Shown here: positions 7,779 to 16,773 of the stretch, piece after piece
How the letters are laid out: every line of letters begins with the position of its first letter
Numbering within the stretch: position 1 is the stretch's first letter
NCBI RefSeq assembly: GCF_001570425.1
Contig: NZ_BCSX01000031.1
Location: forward strand, 1 to 45,182
Length of the DNA: 45,182 nt
Source of the DNA: Mycolicibacterium brisbanense
Lineage (GTDB): Bacteria > Actinomycetota > Actinomycetes > Mycobacteriales > Mycobacteriaceae
Direction: 5' to 3'
Made by a program: the position numbers and the translations under genes
Notes under the pieces: model-generated
What the model saw: only the letters and a program-made list of their open reading frames with translations
Databases searched by the model: none
What the model was told of the DNA's origin: nothing

Positions 7779-8915
7779 GTGACACGTGTACTCGTCGCGC
7801 CCGACAAGTTCAAGGGCTCACTGACCGCGGCGGAGGTGGCCGCCGCACTCGCCGACGGGATCACCGCGGGGGACCCGTCCTGGTCGGTCACCACGGCCCC
7901 GGTCGCCGACGGAGGCGACGGCACCGTCGCCGCCGCCGTCGCCGCCGGGTGGACGCCGGTCCCGGTGGCCACCACCGGGCCGACAGGTCGTCCGGTCACC
8001 GCTCTCTACGCTCGCCGCGGGCCTACCGCCGTGGTCGAACTGGCCTCGGCGGTGGGCCTTGTTTCCCTGGCCGCGGGTGAGTTGGACCCCTTGGGGGCCA
8101 GCACATTCGGACTAGGCACCGTGATCGGGCACGCACTCGACGAGGGTGCGCGCGAGATCATCGTCGGTGTCGGTGGCAGTGCGTCGACCGACGGGGGTGC
8201 CGGGATGCTGCAAGCCCTCGGGGTTCGGATCATCGACGCCGCGGGCAATGAGGTCGGCCTCGGCGGTGCGGCCCTGCGGCAGGCCGTGCGCATCGACCTC
8301 GGCGGCCTGCATCCAGCAGCCCGCACGGCGAGTTTCCAGCTCGCGTGCGATGTCGACAATCCGCTGCTCGGCCCGCGCGGCGCGACGGCGGTGTACGCAC
8401 CGCAGAAGGGCGCGACAGCAGTGCATCTGGTGATCTTGGAAGAGGCGATGACCCGGTGGGCTCAGCTGCTGCACGTCGCGACCGGCCGGGACGACAGCCA
8501 GGTGCCCGGGGCAGGAGCAGCAGGTGGAACCGCATTCGCAGCGATGTCGGTCCTGGGCGCCACCACCCGGCCCGGAATCGAAACCGTGCTCAACCTCATC
8601 GACTTCCGGCGCAAGCTCGCCGAGACGGATATCGTCATCACGGGTGAGGGATCACTGGACGCACAGAGCCTGCACGGCAAGGCTCCTGTTGGAGTGGCCG
8701 CCGCGGCCCGCGAGGTCGGCGTGCCCGTCATCGCGGTCGCCGGGCGTAGCTCACTGCGCGATGTTCAGTTGCGCGACGCCGGAATTGTCCGGGCATACAC
8801 GCTCGCCGAGCTCGAGCCCGACACCCAGACGTCCATGGTGAATGCGGCAGACCTGCTGCGCCGGATCGGGCGCACCATCGCGGAATCCGCCGACCTCGCC
8901 ACCACCAGCCGATAA
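7779..8915 (+). CDS. glxK: Glycerate 2-kinase (GlxK/GarK family)
   Basis: 378 aa with a GTG start, 6 bases after the carboligase stop. It phosphorylates D-glycerate to 2-phosphoglycerate and so delivers purine-derived carbon to glycolysis. Family motifs are APDKFKGSLTAAEVAAALADG at the N-terminus, VGVGGSASTDGGAGML near residue 130 and TGEGSLDAQSLHGKAPVGVA near residue 290. Length matches GarK/GlxK type I glycerate kinases. Confidence 0.93.
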   Translation: MTRVLVAPDKFKGSLTAAEVAAALADGITAGDPSWSVTTAPVADGGDGTVAAAVAAGWTPVPVATTGPTGRPVTALYARRGPTAVVELASAVGLVSLAAGELDPLGASTFGLGTVIGHALDEGAREIIVGVGGSASTDGGAGMLQALGVRIIDAAGNEVGLGGAALRQAVRIDLGGLHPAARTASFQLACDVDNPLLGPRGATAVYAPQKGATAVHLVILEEAMTRWAQLLHVATGRDDSQVPGAGAAGGTAFAAMSVLGATTRPGIETVLNLIDFRRKLAETDIVITGEGSLDAQSLHGKAPVGVAAAAREVGVPVIAVAGRSSLRDVQLRDAGIVRAYTLAELEPDTQTSMVNAADLLRRIGRTIAESADLATTSR

Positions 8916-8923
8916 GGAGAATC

Positions 8924-9991
8924 ATGAGCACCGATTTCACTGCGTTACCCGATCTTGCGTCGCGTGCCCTCGGGGGCAGCGTGTCAGCGGCCAACGATGA
9001 ACTGTTCGCGCAGCGCGAGAATCTGATCAAGCCGGGCGCGCCGTTCTTCGACCCGCACGAGTTCGGGCACAAGGGCAAGGTCTATGACGGGTGGGAAACC
9101 CGGCGCCGCCGCGACGATGGTCACGACTACGCGATCGTTCGGCTCGGTGCCGCCGGCATCATCCACGGAATCATCGTCGACACAGCGTATTTCAAGGGCA
9201 ACTATCCGCCGTTCATCTCGGTCGAAGCCGCCTCCATCGAGGGTTACCCCTCCATCGAGGAAGTCATGAAGGCGGACTGGCAGACGATTGTCGCGAAATC
9301 CCCGGCACAGGGCGATACGCCCAACGCCTACGAGGTGACCGACCGCCACCGCTGGACCCATGTACGGTTGTCGATCTATCCGGACGGTGGCGTGGCGCGG
9401 CTGCGCGTGCACGGCGAGGTGGTGCCGGATCCTCGTTTCCTCGGCGGGACCGTCGACCTGCTCGCCGCGGAAAACGGTGGGCGGCTGGTGGATTGCTCCG
9501 ACGCGTTCTATGCCTCGCCGGCAAACATCATCCTGCCCGGCCGCGCCCGCAACATGGGCGAGGGCTGGGAGAACTCGCGCCGGCGTGGCGGTGGCAACGA
9601 TTACGCGGTGTTCGTCCTGGCCGCGGCCGGACGGCCCCACCACGTCGAGATCGACACCAGCTACTACGTCGGCAACGCCCCCGGCTGGGTGCGGCTGAGC
9701 GGGATCGACGCCCGGTCGGCCGATATCGGTGCCGCCGACGCGTGGACCGAGCTGCTCGCGCGCACCGCCGTGCAACCGGACACGCGGCACCGTTTCCTGC
9801 TCGACGGCGCCGCCCCGGTGACCCATCTGCGTCTCGACGTCTACCCCGACGGTGGGCTGTCCCGGCTGCGGCTGTTCGGCGAACTCGACGAGCAGGCCAG
9901 CTCTGACGCTCGCCGCACATGGTGGGACGCCCTGCCGGCCAGCCACCAAGCTCTGATCGCCGATCAGGCTCCGACCGCTCAGGGAAGGTGA
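8924..9991 (+). CDS. alc: Allantoicase
   Basis: 355 aa; hydrolyses allantoate to ureidoglycolate plus urea. The protein is two tandem allantoicase domains. The first contains VYDGWETRRRRDDGHDYAIVRLG; the second contains the parallel GEGWENSRRRGGGNDYAVFVL. Each is followed by a YPDGG(V/L)(A/S)RLR stretch typical of the family. TAAGGAGAATC precedes the ATG. It lies in the operon between glycerate kinase and allantoinase. Confidence 0.95.
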   Translation: MSTDFTALPDLASRALGGSVSAANDELFAQRENLIKPGAPFFDPHEFGHKGKVYDGWETRRRRDDGHDYAIVRLGAAGIIHGIIVDTAYFKGNYPPFISVEAASIEGYPSIEEVMKADWQTIVAKSPAQGDTPNAYEVTDRHRWTHVRLSIYPDGGVARLRVHGEVVPDPRFLGGTVDLLAAENGGRLVDCSDAFYASPANIILPGRARNMGEGWENSRRRGGGNDYAVFVLAAAGRPHHVEIDTSYYVGNAPGWVRLSGIDARSADIGAADAWTELLARTAVQPDTRHRFLLDGAAPVTHLRLDVYPDGGLSRLRLFGELDEQASSDARRTWWDALPASHQALIADQAPTAQGR

Positions 9992-9996
9992 GTGCG

Positions 9997-11340
9997 ATGT
10001 CCGACAATCTGGACCTGGTTTTCCGGGCGCCGCGCGTCATCACAGCCGCCGGCGAGGTGGCGCGGTGCGTCGGCGTGCGCGACGGTCGCATCGTCACCAT
10101 CGAGCCCATCGATGCCGAATTGGACGCCGACCAAATCGTCGATCTCGGGCACGACGAGGTGCTCATCCCCGGTCTGGTCGACACGCACGTGCACGTCAAC
10201 GAACCAGGGCGCACGGAGTGGGAGGGCTTCGCCAGCGCGACCCGCGCGGCCGCGGCGGGCGGCATCACCACGATCGTGGACATGCCGCTCAACAGCATCC
10301 CGCCGACGGTGAATGTCGAAGCGCTACAAGTGAAGCGACGCGTTGCCGCGGACCAGGCGTACGTCGACGTTGGGTTCTGGGGTGGGGCCGTCCCCGGCAA
10401 CGTCCCGGACCTGCGGGCGCTACACGACGCGGGGGTGTTCGGCTTCAAGTGTTTTCTGCTGCACTCGGGGGTAGACGAGTTCCCGCCGTTGGACCCCGAT
10501 GGACTTGAGTTGGCGCTCAAGGAAATCGCCTCGTTCGGAGCCTTGATGATCGTGCACGCCGAAGACGCGCACGCCATCGACCGCGCCGCCTCGCCCGGGG
10601 GCGACAACTACGCCGATTTCTTGTCGTCCCGACCGCGCGGTGCCGAGAACCTGGCGATCGCCGAGGTCATCGAGCTGTCGCGGTGGACCGGCTGTCGGGT
10701 CCACATCCTGCACCTGTCCAGTTCCGATGCGCTGCCGATGATCGCTTCGGCTCGCCGCGACGGCGTCAAGCTCACCGCGGAGACCTGCCCGCACTACCTG
10801 TCGTTCGTGTCCGAGGAGATTCCCGCGGGCGCAACGCAGTTCAAGTGCTGCCCACCGATTCGGGAGGCGGCTAACCGGGAACTGTTGTGGCAGGGGCTCG
10901 TCGACGGCGTCATCGATTGCATCGTGACCGATCATTCCCCGTGCACCGCGGATCTCAAGCGGTTCGACATCGGCGATTTCGGGGTCGCCTGGGGCGGTAT
11001 CGCCTCGTTGCAGGTATCGCTGTCGGCGGTATGGTCGGAGGCCAAACGGCGCGGCTACAGCCTGAACGACGTGGTCCGGTGGATGGCCGAGAATCCCGCC
11101 CGGCAGGTCGGGCTGAACACCAAGGGGCACATCGCCCTTGGTTACGCCGCCGACTTCGCCGTCTTCGCGCCGGACGACGCCTTCGTCGTCGACGCGAAGA
11201 CGCTCCAGCACAAGAACCCCGTCTCCGCCTACGATCAGCGAGCGCTCGCCGGCGTGGTGCGCAGCACCTGGCTGGCCGGAAAGCGGATCGACCTCGACGA
11301 GGAGCCGCGCGGCCGGCTGCTCAGCCGGGGGATGGCGTAG
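9997..11340 (+). CDS. allB: Allantoinase
   Basis: 447 aa amidohydrolase opening the hydantoin ring of allantoin to allantoate. Metal-site motifs are GLVDTHVHVNEPGRTEWEGF near residue 60, the carbamylated-lysine candidate in FGFKCFLL near residue 150, the His segments IVHAED and VHILHLSS, and VTDHSPC near residue 310. AGGGAAGG lies about 8 bases before the ATG at 9997; an in-frame GTG at 9988 is an alternative. The allantoicase stop is 5 bases upstream, so the two are tightly coupled. Confidence 0.95.
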   Translation: MSDNLDLVFRAPRVITAAGEVARCVGVRDGRIVTIEPIDAELDADQIVDLGHDEVLIPGLVDTHVHVNEPGRTEWEGFASATRAAAAGGITTIVDMPLNSIPPTVNVEALQVKRRVAADQAYVDVGFWGGAVPGNVPDLRALHDAGVFGFKCFLLHSGVDEFPPLDPDGLELALKEIASFGALMIVHAEDAHAIDRAASPGGDNYADFLSSRPRGAENLAIAEVIELSRWTGCRVHILHLSSSDALPMIASARRDGVKLTAETCPHYLSFVSEEIPAGATQFKCCPPIREAANRELLWQGLVDGVIDCIVTDHSPCTADLKRFDIGDFGVAWGGIASLQVSLSAVWSEAKRRGYSLNDVVRWMAENPARQVGLNTKGHIALGYAADFAVFAPDDAFVVDAKTLQHKNPVSAYDQRALAGVVRSTWLAGKRIDLDEEPRGRLLSRGMA

Positions 11341-11346
11341 CCCACG

Positions 11347-11844
11347 ATGACGATGTCACTGACCGATTTCAACGACGCGGGCCCAGCGGACGCCGCCGCT
11401 GCCGTGCGGCCCTGCCTTGACGTGGACCGCTGGGTGGACGCCATCGTCGACGGACGGCCGTACCCGGACGTCGATGCGGTGGTGGCCGTCGCCCGATCGG
11501 CCGCGGACCCGTTCACCGACGACGAGTTGACGACCGCGCTGAGCCATCATCCGCGGATCGGCGAGCGCGCATCAGGCGCCACGGCCGAGGCCGGGTTTTC
11601 GCGTGCCGAACAGTCCGGCGTCTCCTTGGACGCCGACATACAGCGCCGTCTGCTGGAGGGGAATCGCGCCTACGAGAAGCGGTTCGGCCACGTGTTCTTG
11701 ATCCGCGCGGCCGGCCGCAGCACCGAGGAGATCCTCGCCGCGCTGGAAGAACGCCTCACCAACGACGCCGCCACGGAGAGGTCGATCATGGCCGATCAGC
11801 TGCGGCAGATCGCGGTCCTTCGCCTGCAAGGAGTGTTGGCATGA
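11347..11844 (+). CDS. uraD: 2-oxo-4-hydroxy-4-carboxy-5-ureidoimidazoline (OHCU) decarboxylase
   Basis: 165 aa all-helical protein that stereospecifically decarboxylates OHCU to S-allantoin, the last step of urate breakdown. The family's catalytic His is in HHPRIGE near residue 70, followed by the Glu-containing AYEKRFGHVFLIRAAG motif near residue 110. It overlaps the following uraH gene by 4 bases (ATGA), so the two are translationally coupled. In some bacteria these two enzymes are fused; here they are separate. Confidence 0.95.
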   Translation: MTMSLTDFNDAGPADAAAAVRPCLDVDRWVDAIVDGRPYPDVDAVVAVARSAADPFTDDELTTALSHHPRIGERASGATAEAGFSRAEQSGVSLDADIQRRLLEGNRAYEKRFGHVFLIRAAGRSTEEILAALEERLTNDAATERSIMADQLRQIAVLRLQGVLA

Positions 11845-12170
11845 GCTACATCACCACCCACGTGCTCGACGCCACCGCGGGGCGCCCTGCCGCCGGCGTC
11901 GCCGTCACGCTGCGTGCGGTGTCGACCGACGAGCAGATCGCCTCCGGGGTGACCGATGCCGACGGCCGGATCGCCGACCTGGGGCCCGACCGCCTCGAGC
12001 CCGGCCCCTACCGGATCGACTTCGGCACCGGCGACTACTTTGCCGGCCGCGGCCAGGACACGTTCTATCCGCAGGTGTCGATCACGTTCAGCGTCAGCGC
12101 CGATCAGGCGCACTACCACGTGCCGCTGCTGCTCAGCCCCTTTGCGTACTCCACGTATCGAGGCAGCTGA
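11841..12170 (+). CDS. uraH: 5-hydroxyisourate hydrolase (transthyretin-like)
   Basis: 109 aa transthyretin-fold enzyme hydrolysing 5-hydroxyisourate, the direct product of uricase, to OHCU. The N-terminal ITTHVLDATAGRPAAGV motif and the C-terminal diagnostic tetrapeptide YRGS are both present, and the HYHVPLLLSPFAYSTYRGS tail is characteristic. There is no signal peptide, so it is cytoplasmic like uricase. Confidence 0.96.
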   Translation: MSYITTHVLDATAGRPAAGVAVTLRAVSTDEQIASGVTDADGRIADLGPDRLEPGPYRIDFGTGDYFAGRGQDTFYPQVSITFSVSADQAHYHVPLLLSPFAYSTYRGS

Positions 12171-12229
12171 CCGACCCCCAAGCCGCTCACCACAACCCAA
12201 GCCACCCACAACCTTTAGGAGCGATCGAC

Positions 12230-13111
12230 ATGAGCGATGTTGTGCTCACCGCCAACCAGTACGGCAAAGCCGAGAACCGGGTCGTGCGCATCACGCGTGA
12301 CACCACGCGGCACGAGATCGAGGACCTCAACGTGACTTCCCAGTTGCGTGGCGATTTCGAAGCGGCGCACACCGAGGGTGACAACTCCCACGTGGTGCCC
12401 ACCGATACCCAGAAGAACACGATCTTCGCGTTCGCCAAGGACGGCATCGGTTCGCCCGAGGCCTTGCTGCTGCGGCTGGCGGATCATTTCACCGGCGAAT
12501 TCGACTGGGTCACCGGCGGGCGCTGGGCGGCCGAACAGTACCGGTGGAGCCGGATCAACGACCACGACCACTCGTTCTACCGCAGTGGACCCGAGACCCG
12601 TACCGCGGTGCTGGTCCGCGACGGCGACTCCGACACCATGATCACCGGCTTCTACGGCCTGACGGTGCTGAAATCCACGGAATCCGGCTTCGTCGGATAT
12701 CCCAAAGACAAGTACACGACGCTGGCCGAGACCACCGATCGCATCCTCGCCACCGACATCGCCACCCGCTGGCGCTACAACACCACCGCCATCGACTTCA
12801 ACGCGGTCTACGAGGACGTCCGCTCGATCATGCTGGACACGTTCACGCAGGGCTACTCAAAAGCACTGCAGCACACGCTGTATCAGATGGGGGAGGCAGT
12901 GATCGGAGCGCATCCCGAGATCGACGAGATCAAGTTCTCGTGCCCCAATAAACACCACTTCGTCGTCGACCTGTCCTTCTGCGGTCTGGACAACCCGAAC
13001 GAGGTGTTCTTCGCCGCTGACCGTCCCTACGGCCTCATCGAGGCCACCGTCGCCCGCGCCGGAGCTCCTTCCGCCGACGCCGCCTGGGTGGGGATCGCCG
13101 GGTTCTGCTGA
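12230..13111 (+). CDS. uox: Uricase (urate oxidase)
   Basis: 293 aa; oxidises urate with O2 to 5-hydroxyisourate and H2O2 without a cofactor. The Lys of the catalytic dyad is in ANQYGKAENRVVRI near residue 12, and the Thr is in VVPTDTQKNTIFAFAK near residue 65. The C-terminal half has KHHFVVDLSFCGLDNPNEVF. TAGGAG precedes the ATG. The 59-base gap before the gene is the longest inside the operon. No peroxidase or catalase is next to it. Confidence 0.95.
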   Translation: MSDVVLTANQYGKAENRVVRITRDTTRHEIEDLNVTSQLRGDFEAAHTEGDNSHVVPTDTQKNTIFAFAKDGIGSPEALLLRLADHFTGEFDWVTGGRWAAEQYRWSRINDHDHSFYRSGPETRTAVLVRDGDSDTMITGFYGLTVLKSTESGFVGYPKDKYTTLAETTDRILATDIATRWRYNTTAIDFNAVYEDVRSIMLDTFTQGYSKALQHTLYQMGEAVIGAHPEIDEIKFSCPNKHHFVVDLSFCGLDNPNEVFFAADRPYGLIEATVARAGAPSADAAWVGIAGFC

Positions 13112-13122
13112 GGAATACGACC

Positions 13123-14661
13123 ATGAAACTGCACCGCAATCGGACGGTCGACGACGGAGCCGAGGAAGTCCAGCGTCCCGAGGACGAGCGCCTCGGGATC
13201 GGGCGATCATTCGCCTACGGCGCCCAACACGTGCTCACGATGTACGGCGGCATCATCGCACCGCCGCTGATCGTCGGCGGCGCGGCGGGAGTGCCGCCCG
13301 CGCAGCTCGGGGTACTGGTGGCCAGCTGCCTGTTCATCGGCGGGTTGGCGACCATCCTGCAGTCGGTCGGCATTCCATGGTTCGGATCCCAGCTTCCACT
13401 CGTGCAGGGCACGTCGTTCGCCAGCGTCGCGACCTTGGTGGCCATCGTGACGCAGGGCGGTGGGCTGCCCGCGGCCTTCGGTTCGGTGATGGCTTCGGCC
13501 GCAATCGGTTTGGCGATCACGCCGTTCTTCGCCCGGATCATCCGATTCTTCCCTCCGGTCGTGACGGGCACGGTCATCACCACCATCGGGCTGAGCCTGA
13601 TGCCCGTGGCGGCCAACTGGGCGATGGGCAACAACGCCAAGCTGCCGACCTTCGGCTCGATCGAGAACATCATGCTCGCGGGCTTCACCCTGCTGGTGGT
13701 GATCATCCTCAGTCGGTCGAATGTACCTGCGATTTCCCGACTTTCGATTCTGTTCGCGATCATCGTCGGCACCGCCGTGGCGACCGTCCTCGGCAAGGCC
13801 GACTTCTCCAAGGTGGCCGACGGGCCCATCGTCGCGTTCCCCGAACCGTTCTTCTTCGGCGCACCCGTGTTCACCCTCGCCGGCGTTCTGTCGATGACCA
13901 TCGTGGTGCTCGTCATCCTCACCGAGACCACCGCCGACATCCTCGCGGTCGGGGAGATCGTCAAGACCCGCGTCGACCGCCGCCGGATCGGCAACGGACT
14001 GCGGGCAGACATGGGCGCCTCGATGGTATCGCCGATCTTCAACGGATTCGTCCAGAGCGCGTTCGCCCAGAACGTCGGCCTGGTAGCCATCACCGGGGTC
14101 AAGAGCCGCTTCGTGGTGACCGCGGGCGGGGCGATCCTGGTCATCCTCGGTCTGCTGCCGGTACTCGGTCGCGGCGTGGCAGCCGTGCCGTACCCGGTGC
14201 TCGGCGGTGCCGGTCTCGTCTTGTTCGGCACCGTGGCCGCATCCGGTATCCGGACGTTGGCCCGGGTGAACTACCAGGGCAACATGAATCTGGTCATCGT
14301 CGCCACCTCGGTGGGCATGGGCATGATTCCCATTGCCGCGCCGAACTTCTGGGAACACTTCCCGGCCTGGTTCCAGACGATCTTCCACTCCGGAATCAGC
14401 TCGGCGGCCATCGCAGCGGTGCTGCTCAACCTGTTCTTCAACCACATCCGGTTCGCCCGCCAGAAGCCGGGGTCATCGGTCTTCGCCGCGGCAGATCGCT
14501 TCATCGCCTTCGACGAGGTCGCGGCCTACAGCAAGCTGCGTGAAGGCGACCACATCGAAGGCGGCCGAATCGTCGACGCGGACGGTAAACCGCTGCGGGT
14601 CAAGCAGAGCGACGGACAACTGGTCGATGTCCCGATCTGCTCGGGCTCGGGCGATCACTGA
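13123..14661 (+). CDS. NCS2-family urate/xanthine permease
   Basis: 512 aa polytopic membrane protein of the nucleobase-ascorbate transporter (NCS2) family. The NAT signature is present as AQNVGLVAITGVKSR near residue 320, and a QGTSFASVATL segment near residue 95 corresponds to the conserved TM3 region. Topology looks like 12-14 membrane segments with hydrophilic ends; the C-terminal tail of about 70 residues is unusually charged. Its place directly after uricase makes urate the most likely substrate, with xanthine the alternative. It is the last gene of the operon. Confidence 0.9.
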   Translation: MKLHRNRTVDDGAEEVQRPEDERLGIGRSFAYGAQHVLTMYGGIIAPPLIVGGAAGVPPAQLGVLVASCLFIGGLATILQSVGIPWFGSQLPLVQGTSFASVATLVAIVTQGGGLPAAFGSVMASAAIGLAITPFFARIIRFFPPVVTGTVITTIGLSLMPVAANWAMGNNAKLPTFGSIENIMLAGFTLLVVIILSRSNVPAISRLSILFAIIVGTAVATVLGKADFSKVADGPIVAFPEPFFFGAPVFTLAGVLSMTIVVLVILTETTADILAVGEIVKTRVDRRRIGNGLRADMGASMVSPIFNGFVQSAFAQNVGLVAITGVKSRFVVTAGGAILVILGLLPVLGRGVAAVPYPVLGGAGLVLFGTVAASGIRTLARVNYQGNMNLVIVATSVGMGMIPIAAPNFWEHFPAWFQTIFHSGISSAAIAAVLLNLFFNHIRFARQKPGSSVFAAADRFIAFDEVAAYSKLREGDHIEGGRIVDADGKPLRVKQSDGQLVDVPICSGSGDH

Positions 14662-14675
14662 GCACCGTGCAAGTC

Positions 14676-14691
14676 GAGTAGCGCACTACTC
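14676..14691 (+). terminator. Hairpin after the urate operon
   Basis: GAGTAG-CGCA-CTACTC is a perfect 6-bp stem with a 4-base loop, 14 bases after the permease stop. There is no T-run, so it may be a weak or factor-assisted terminator. Confidence 0.5.
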
Positions 14692-14749
14692 ATCCACTTC
14701 GTCGCTGCGACAGCAAGAATCGGTTCGCAGTGGGGCGGAGGAGGGTGTC

Positions 14750-15403
14750 ATGGCGTTGCCGGCATACGGGGTTCTCATCGGCACCCTCGACCATTTCACC
14801 CGCGAGGACCCCAATCATTTCGGATCCTGGTATCACGGCAAGATCTGGGTGAATGCGCACCTCGGGCTGTACGAATGCGCCGTGGACGTGTCGACGCCAA
14901 ATGGGGTGCCGGTCCAATACCGGGAGGTCCGCAACCTCGACAAGCGGTTGTTCGCCTTCGGTTCCGATGCCGACGACTGGTATCCGCTGGCCCGTTCAGA
15001 GCAGTCGGGCGCCCTCGACTATCTGCGCTCACCACTGCTGCGAGGACGAGCGGGATGCGTCGGGTTCGTCGCGAGTCCGCTCATCGATCTGGCCAATGCC
15101 ATCCTGCGGTCGCCGCGCTTCGGATGGGTTGAGAGCACTGCCGATAACGCGCTGAATCTGTTGGAGGAGCGGCTGTCTCACTCCAGAAGGCTGTACGTCT
15201 TCGGCCGCCCATACACGAACGGTCTGGGCGTCCACGACATCCACATGAACCAGGGTGACCCGCCGGGTCAGTTTCAGGGCCAAGACGGCATCTGGCAGGA
15301 CGGCGGAACGATCATCGAGTCGAAAGACGGGACGCTCAACGCCTTCCTGACGAAGTTCAAAACCCAGTCGTTGCAGACCGACGACAACGGTCTGCCGGTG
15401 TGA
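14750..15403 (+). CDS. DUF2278 (YukJ-like) family protein
   Basis: 217 aa. The ATG at 14750 is preceded by GGAGGAGGG, an almost ideal ribosome-binding site; the long in-frame extension upstream runs through the permease gene and is not real. Recognisable family segments are YGVLIGTLDHF at the N-terminus, WYHGKIWVNA, then the C-terminal FGRPYTNGLGVHDIHMNQGDP and a GIWQDGG patch. The biochemical function of the family is not known to me. It is separated from the urate operon by a hairpin and is probably its own unit. Confidence 0.8.
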   Translation: MALPAYGVLIGTLDHFTREDPNHFGSWYHGKIWVNAHLGLYECAVDVSTPNGVPVQYREVRNLDKRLFAFGSDADDWYPLARSEQSGALDYLRSPLLRGRAGCVGFVASPLIDLANAILRSPRFGWVESTADNALNLLEERLSHSRRLYVFGRPYTNGLGVHDIHMNQGDPPGQFQGQDGIWQDGGTIIESKDGTLNAFLTKFKTQSLQTDDNGLPV

Positions 15404-15446
15404 ACACACTCCGGATGGCCCGGCGGCGGATCGTTACAGTGTCCTC

Positions 15447-16748
15447 ATGACGCTGCACGCCGACGCCTCCCACCCGGATCTGATCACCGTCGGAGTGCCG
15501 ACGCACTGGTACAACCTGGCCGCGGAACTCGATCGGCCCATCCCGCCGCACCTGCACCCGGCGACCAAGGAACCGGTCGGCCCGGACGATCTCGCAGCGC
15601 TTTTCCCGAGCGGTTTGATCGCCCAGGAGGTGTCGACCGAGGCGTACATCGCAATCCCGGAGGTGGTGCGCGAGATCTACTCGATGTGGCGTCCGTCTCC
15701 GTTGATCCGGGCCAGGCGGTTCGAAGAAGCGCTCAACACCGGCGCCCACATCTACGTCAAGTACGAGGGCGTCAGCCCCGTCGGTAGCCACAAAACCAAT
15801 TCGGCCGTGGCGCAGGCTTATTACAACAGCATCGACGGGGTCCGGAAGCTGACCACCGAGACCGGCGCAGGGCAGTGGGGCAGCGCTCTCGCGTTCGCGG
15901 GGGCGCAGTTCGGCCTCGAGATCGAGGTGTGGCAGGTCCGGGCGTCCTACGATTCGAAGCCGTACCGCGGCCACCTGATCCGGACGTACGGAGGCACGGT
16001 CCACCCGAGTCCGTCAGAGCTCACCGAGTCGGGGCGCGCGATCCTGGCCCAGAACCCGAACACCACGGGCAGCCTCGGCATGGCCGTGAGCGAGGCCGTC
16101 GAGGTCGCGGCCGGTGACCCCGACACCCGGTACGCGCTCGGCAGCGTGTTGAACCACGTCGTGCTCCATCAGAGCGTCATCGGCCAGGAGGCCGTCGCCC
16201 AGCTCGCGGCGGTGGAGCCGAACGGCGCGGATGTGGTGTTCGGCTGCGCCGGCGGCGGTTCCAACCTCGCCGGGCTCGCGTTCCCGTTCCTGCGCGAGAA
16301 GATCCATGGGCGGTCGAACCCGCGGGTGGTGGCCGCCGAACCCGTCGCGTGCCCGTCGATCACGCAGGGGGAGTACCGCTACGACCATGGCGACGTGGCC
16401 GGTCTGACGCCTCTGCTGAAGATGCACACGCTCGGCATGGACTTCGTGCCCGACCCCATCCACGCGGGTGGGCTGCGCTACCACGGGATGGCGCCTGCGC
16501 TCAGCCACACCGTCGAACTCGGGCTGGTCGAGGGCATCGCGGTCGCGCAGCGTGACGCGTTCTCCGCGGGTGTCCAGTTCGCGCGGTCCCAGGGCATCGT
16601 GCCCGCGCCCGAGTCCACTCATGCGATCGCCGCCGCGGCGGCGCACGTGGCCGACGACCCGACCGAGCAGGTGGTGGTGATCGGGCTGTCGGGCCACGGT
16701 CAACTTGACCTGCCTGCCTACGCGGAGTTCCTGGACAACAAGTTCTGA
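15447..16748 (+). CDS. trpB2: Tryptophan synthase beta chain, TrpB2 type
   Basis: 433 aa PLP enzyme (fold type II) that joins indole and serine. The PLP lysine is K116 in GSHKTNSA, the catalytic Glu is E138 in TETGAGQWG, and the phosphate-binding glycine loop CAGGGSNLAG is near residue 270. The N-terminal block with PTHWYNLAAEL and the longer length mark the TrpB2 subfamily rather than the TrpA-partnered TrpB1. No trpA or other trp gene is near, which fits a stand-alone indole-salvage enzyme. Confidence 0.92.
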   Translation: MTLHADASHPDLITVGVPTHWYNLAAELDRPIPPHLHPATKEPVGPDDLAALFPSGLIAQEVSTEAYIAIPEVVREIYSMWRPSPLIRARRFEEALNTGAHIYVKYEGVSPVGSHKTNSAVAQAYYNSIDGVRKLTTETGAGQWGSALAFAGAQFGLEIEVWQVRASYDSKPYRGHLIRTYGGTVHPSPSELTESGRAILAQNPNTTGSLGMAVSEAVEVAAGDPDTRYALGSVLNHVVLHQSVIGQEAVAQLAAVEPNGADVVFGCAGGGSNLAGLAFPFLREKIHGRSNPRVVAAEPVACPSITQGEYRYDHGDVAGLTPLLKMHTLGMDFVPDPIHAGGLRYHGMAPALSHTVELGLVEGIAVAQRDAFSAGVQFARSQGIVPAPESTHAIAAAAAHVADDPTEQVVVIGLSGHGQLDLPAYAEFLDNKF

Positions 16749-16749
16749 G

Positions 16750-16773
16750 CCGACACCGTCCGCTCGATGTCGG
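16750..16773. terminator. Bidirectional hairpin between convergent trpB2 and kinase genes
   Basis: CCGACA and TGTCGG form a 6-bp stem around a 12-base loop. It fills the 25-base gap between two convergent stop codons, so it could serve both genes. Confidence 0.45.

Noticed and set aside
13207..14445. Open frame of 412 codons on the minus strand
   Set aside because: Antisense to the NCS2 permease; the His/Asp/Gln-rich translation is the mirror of membrane-protein codons, not a protein family.
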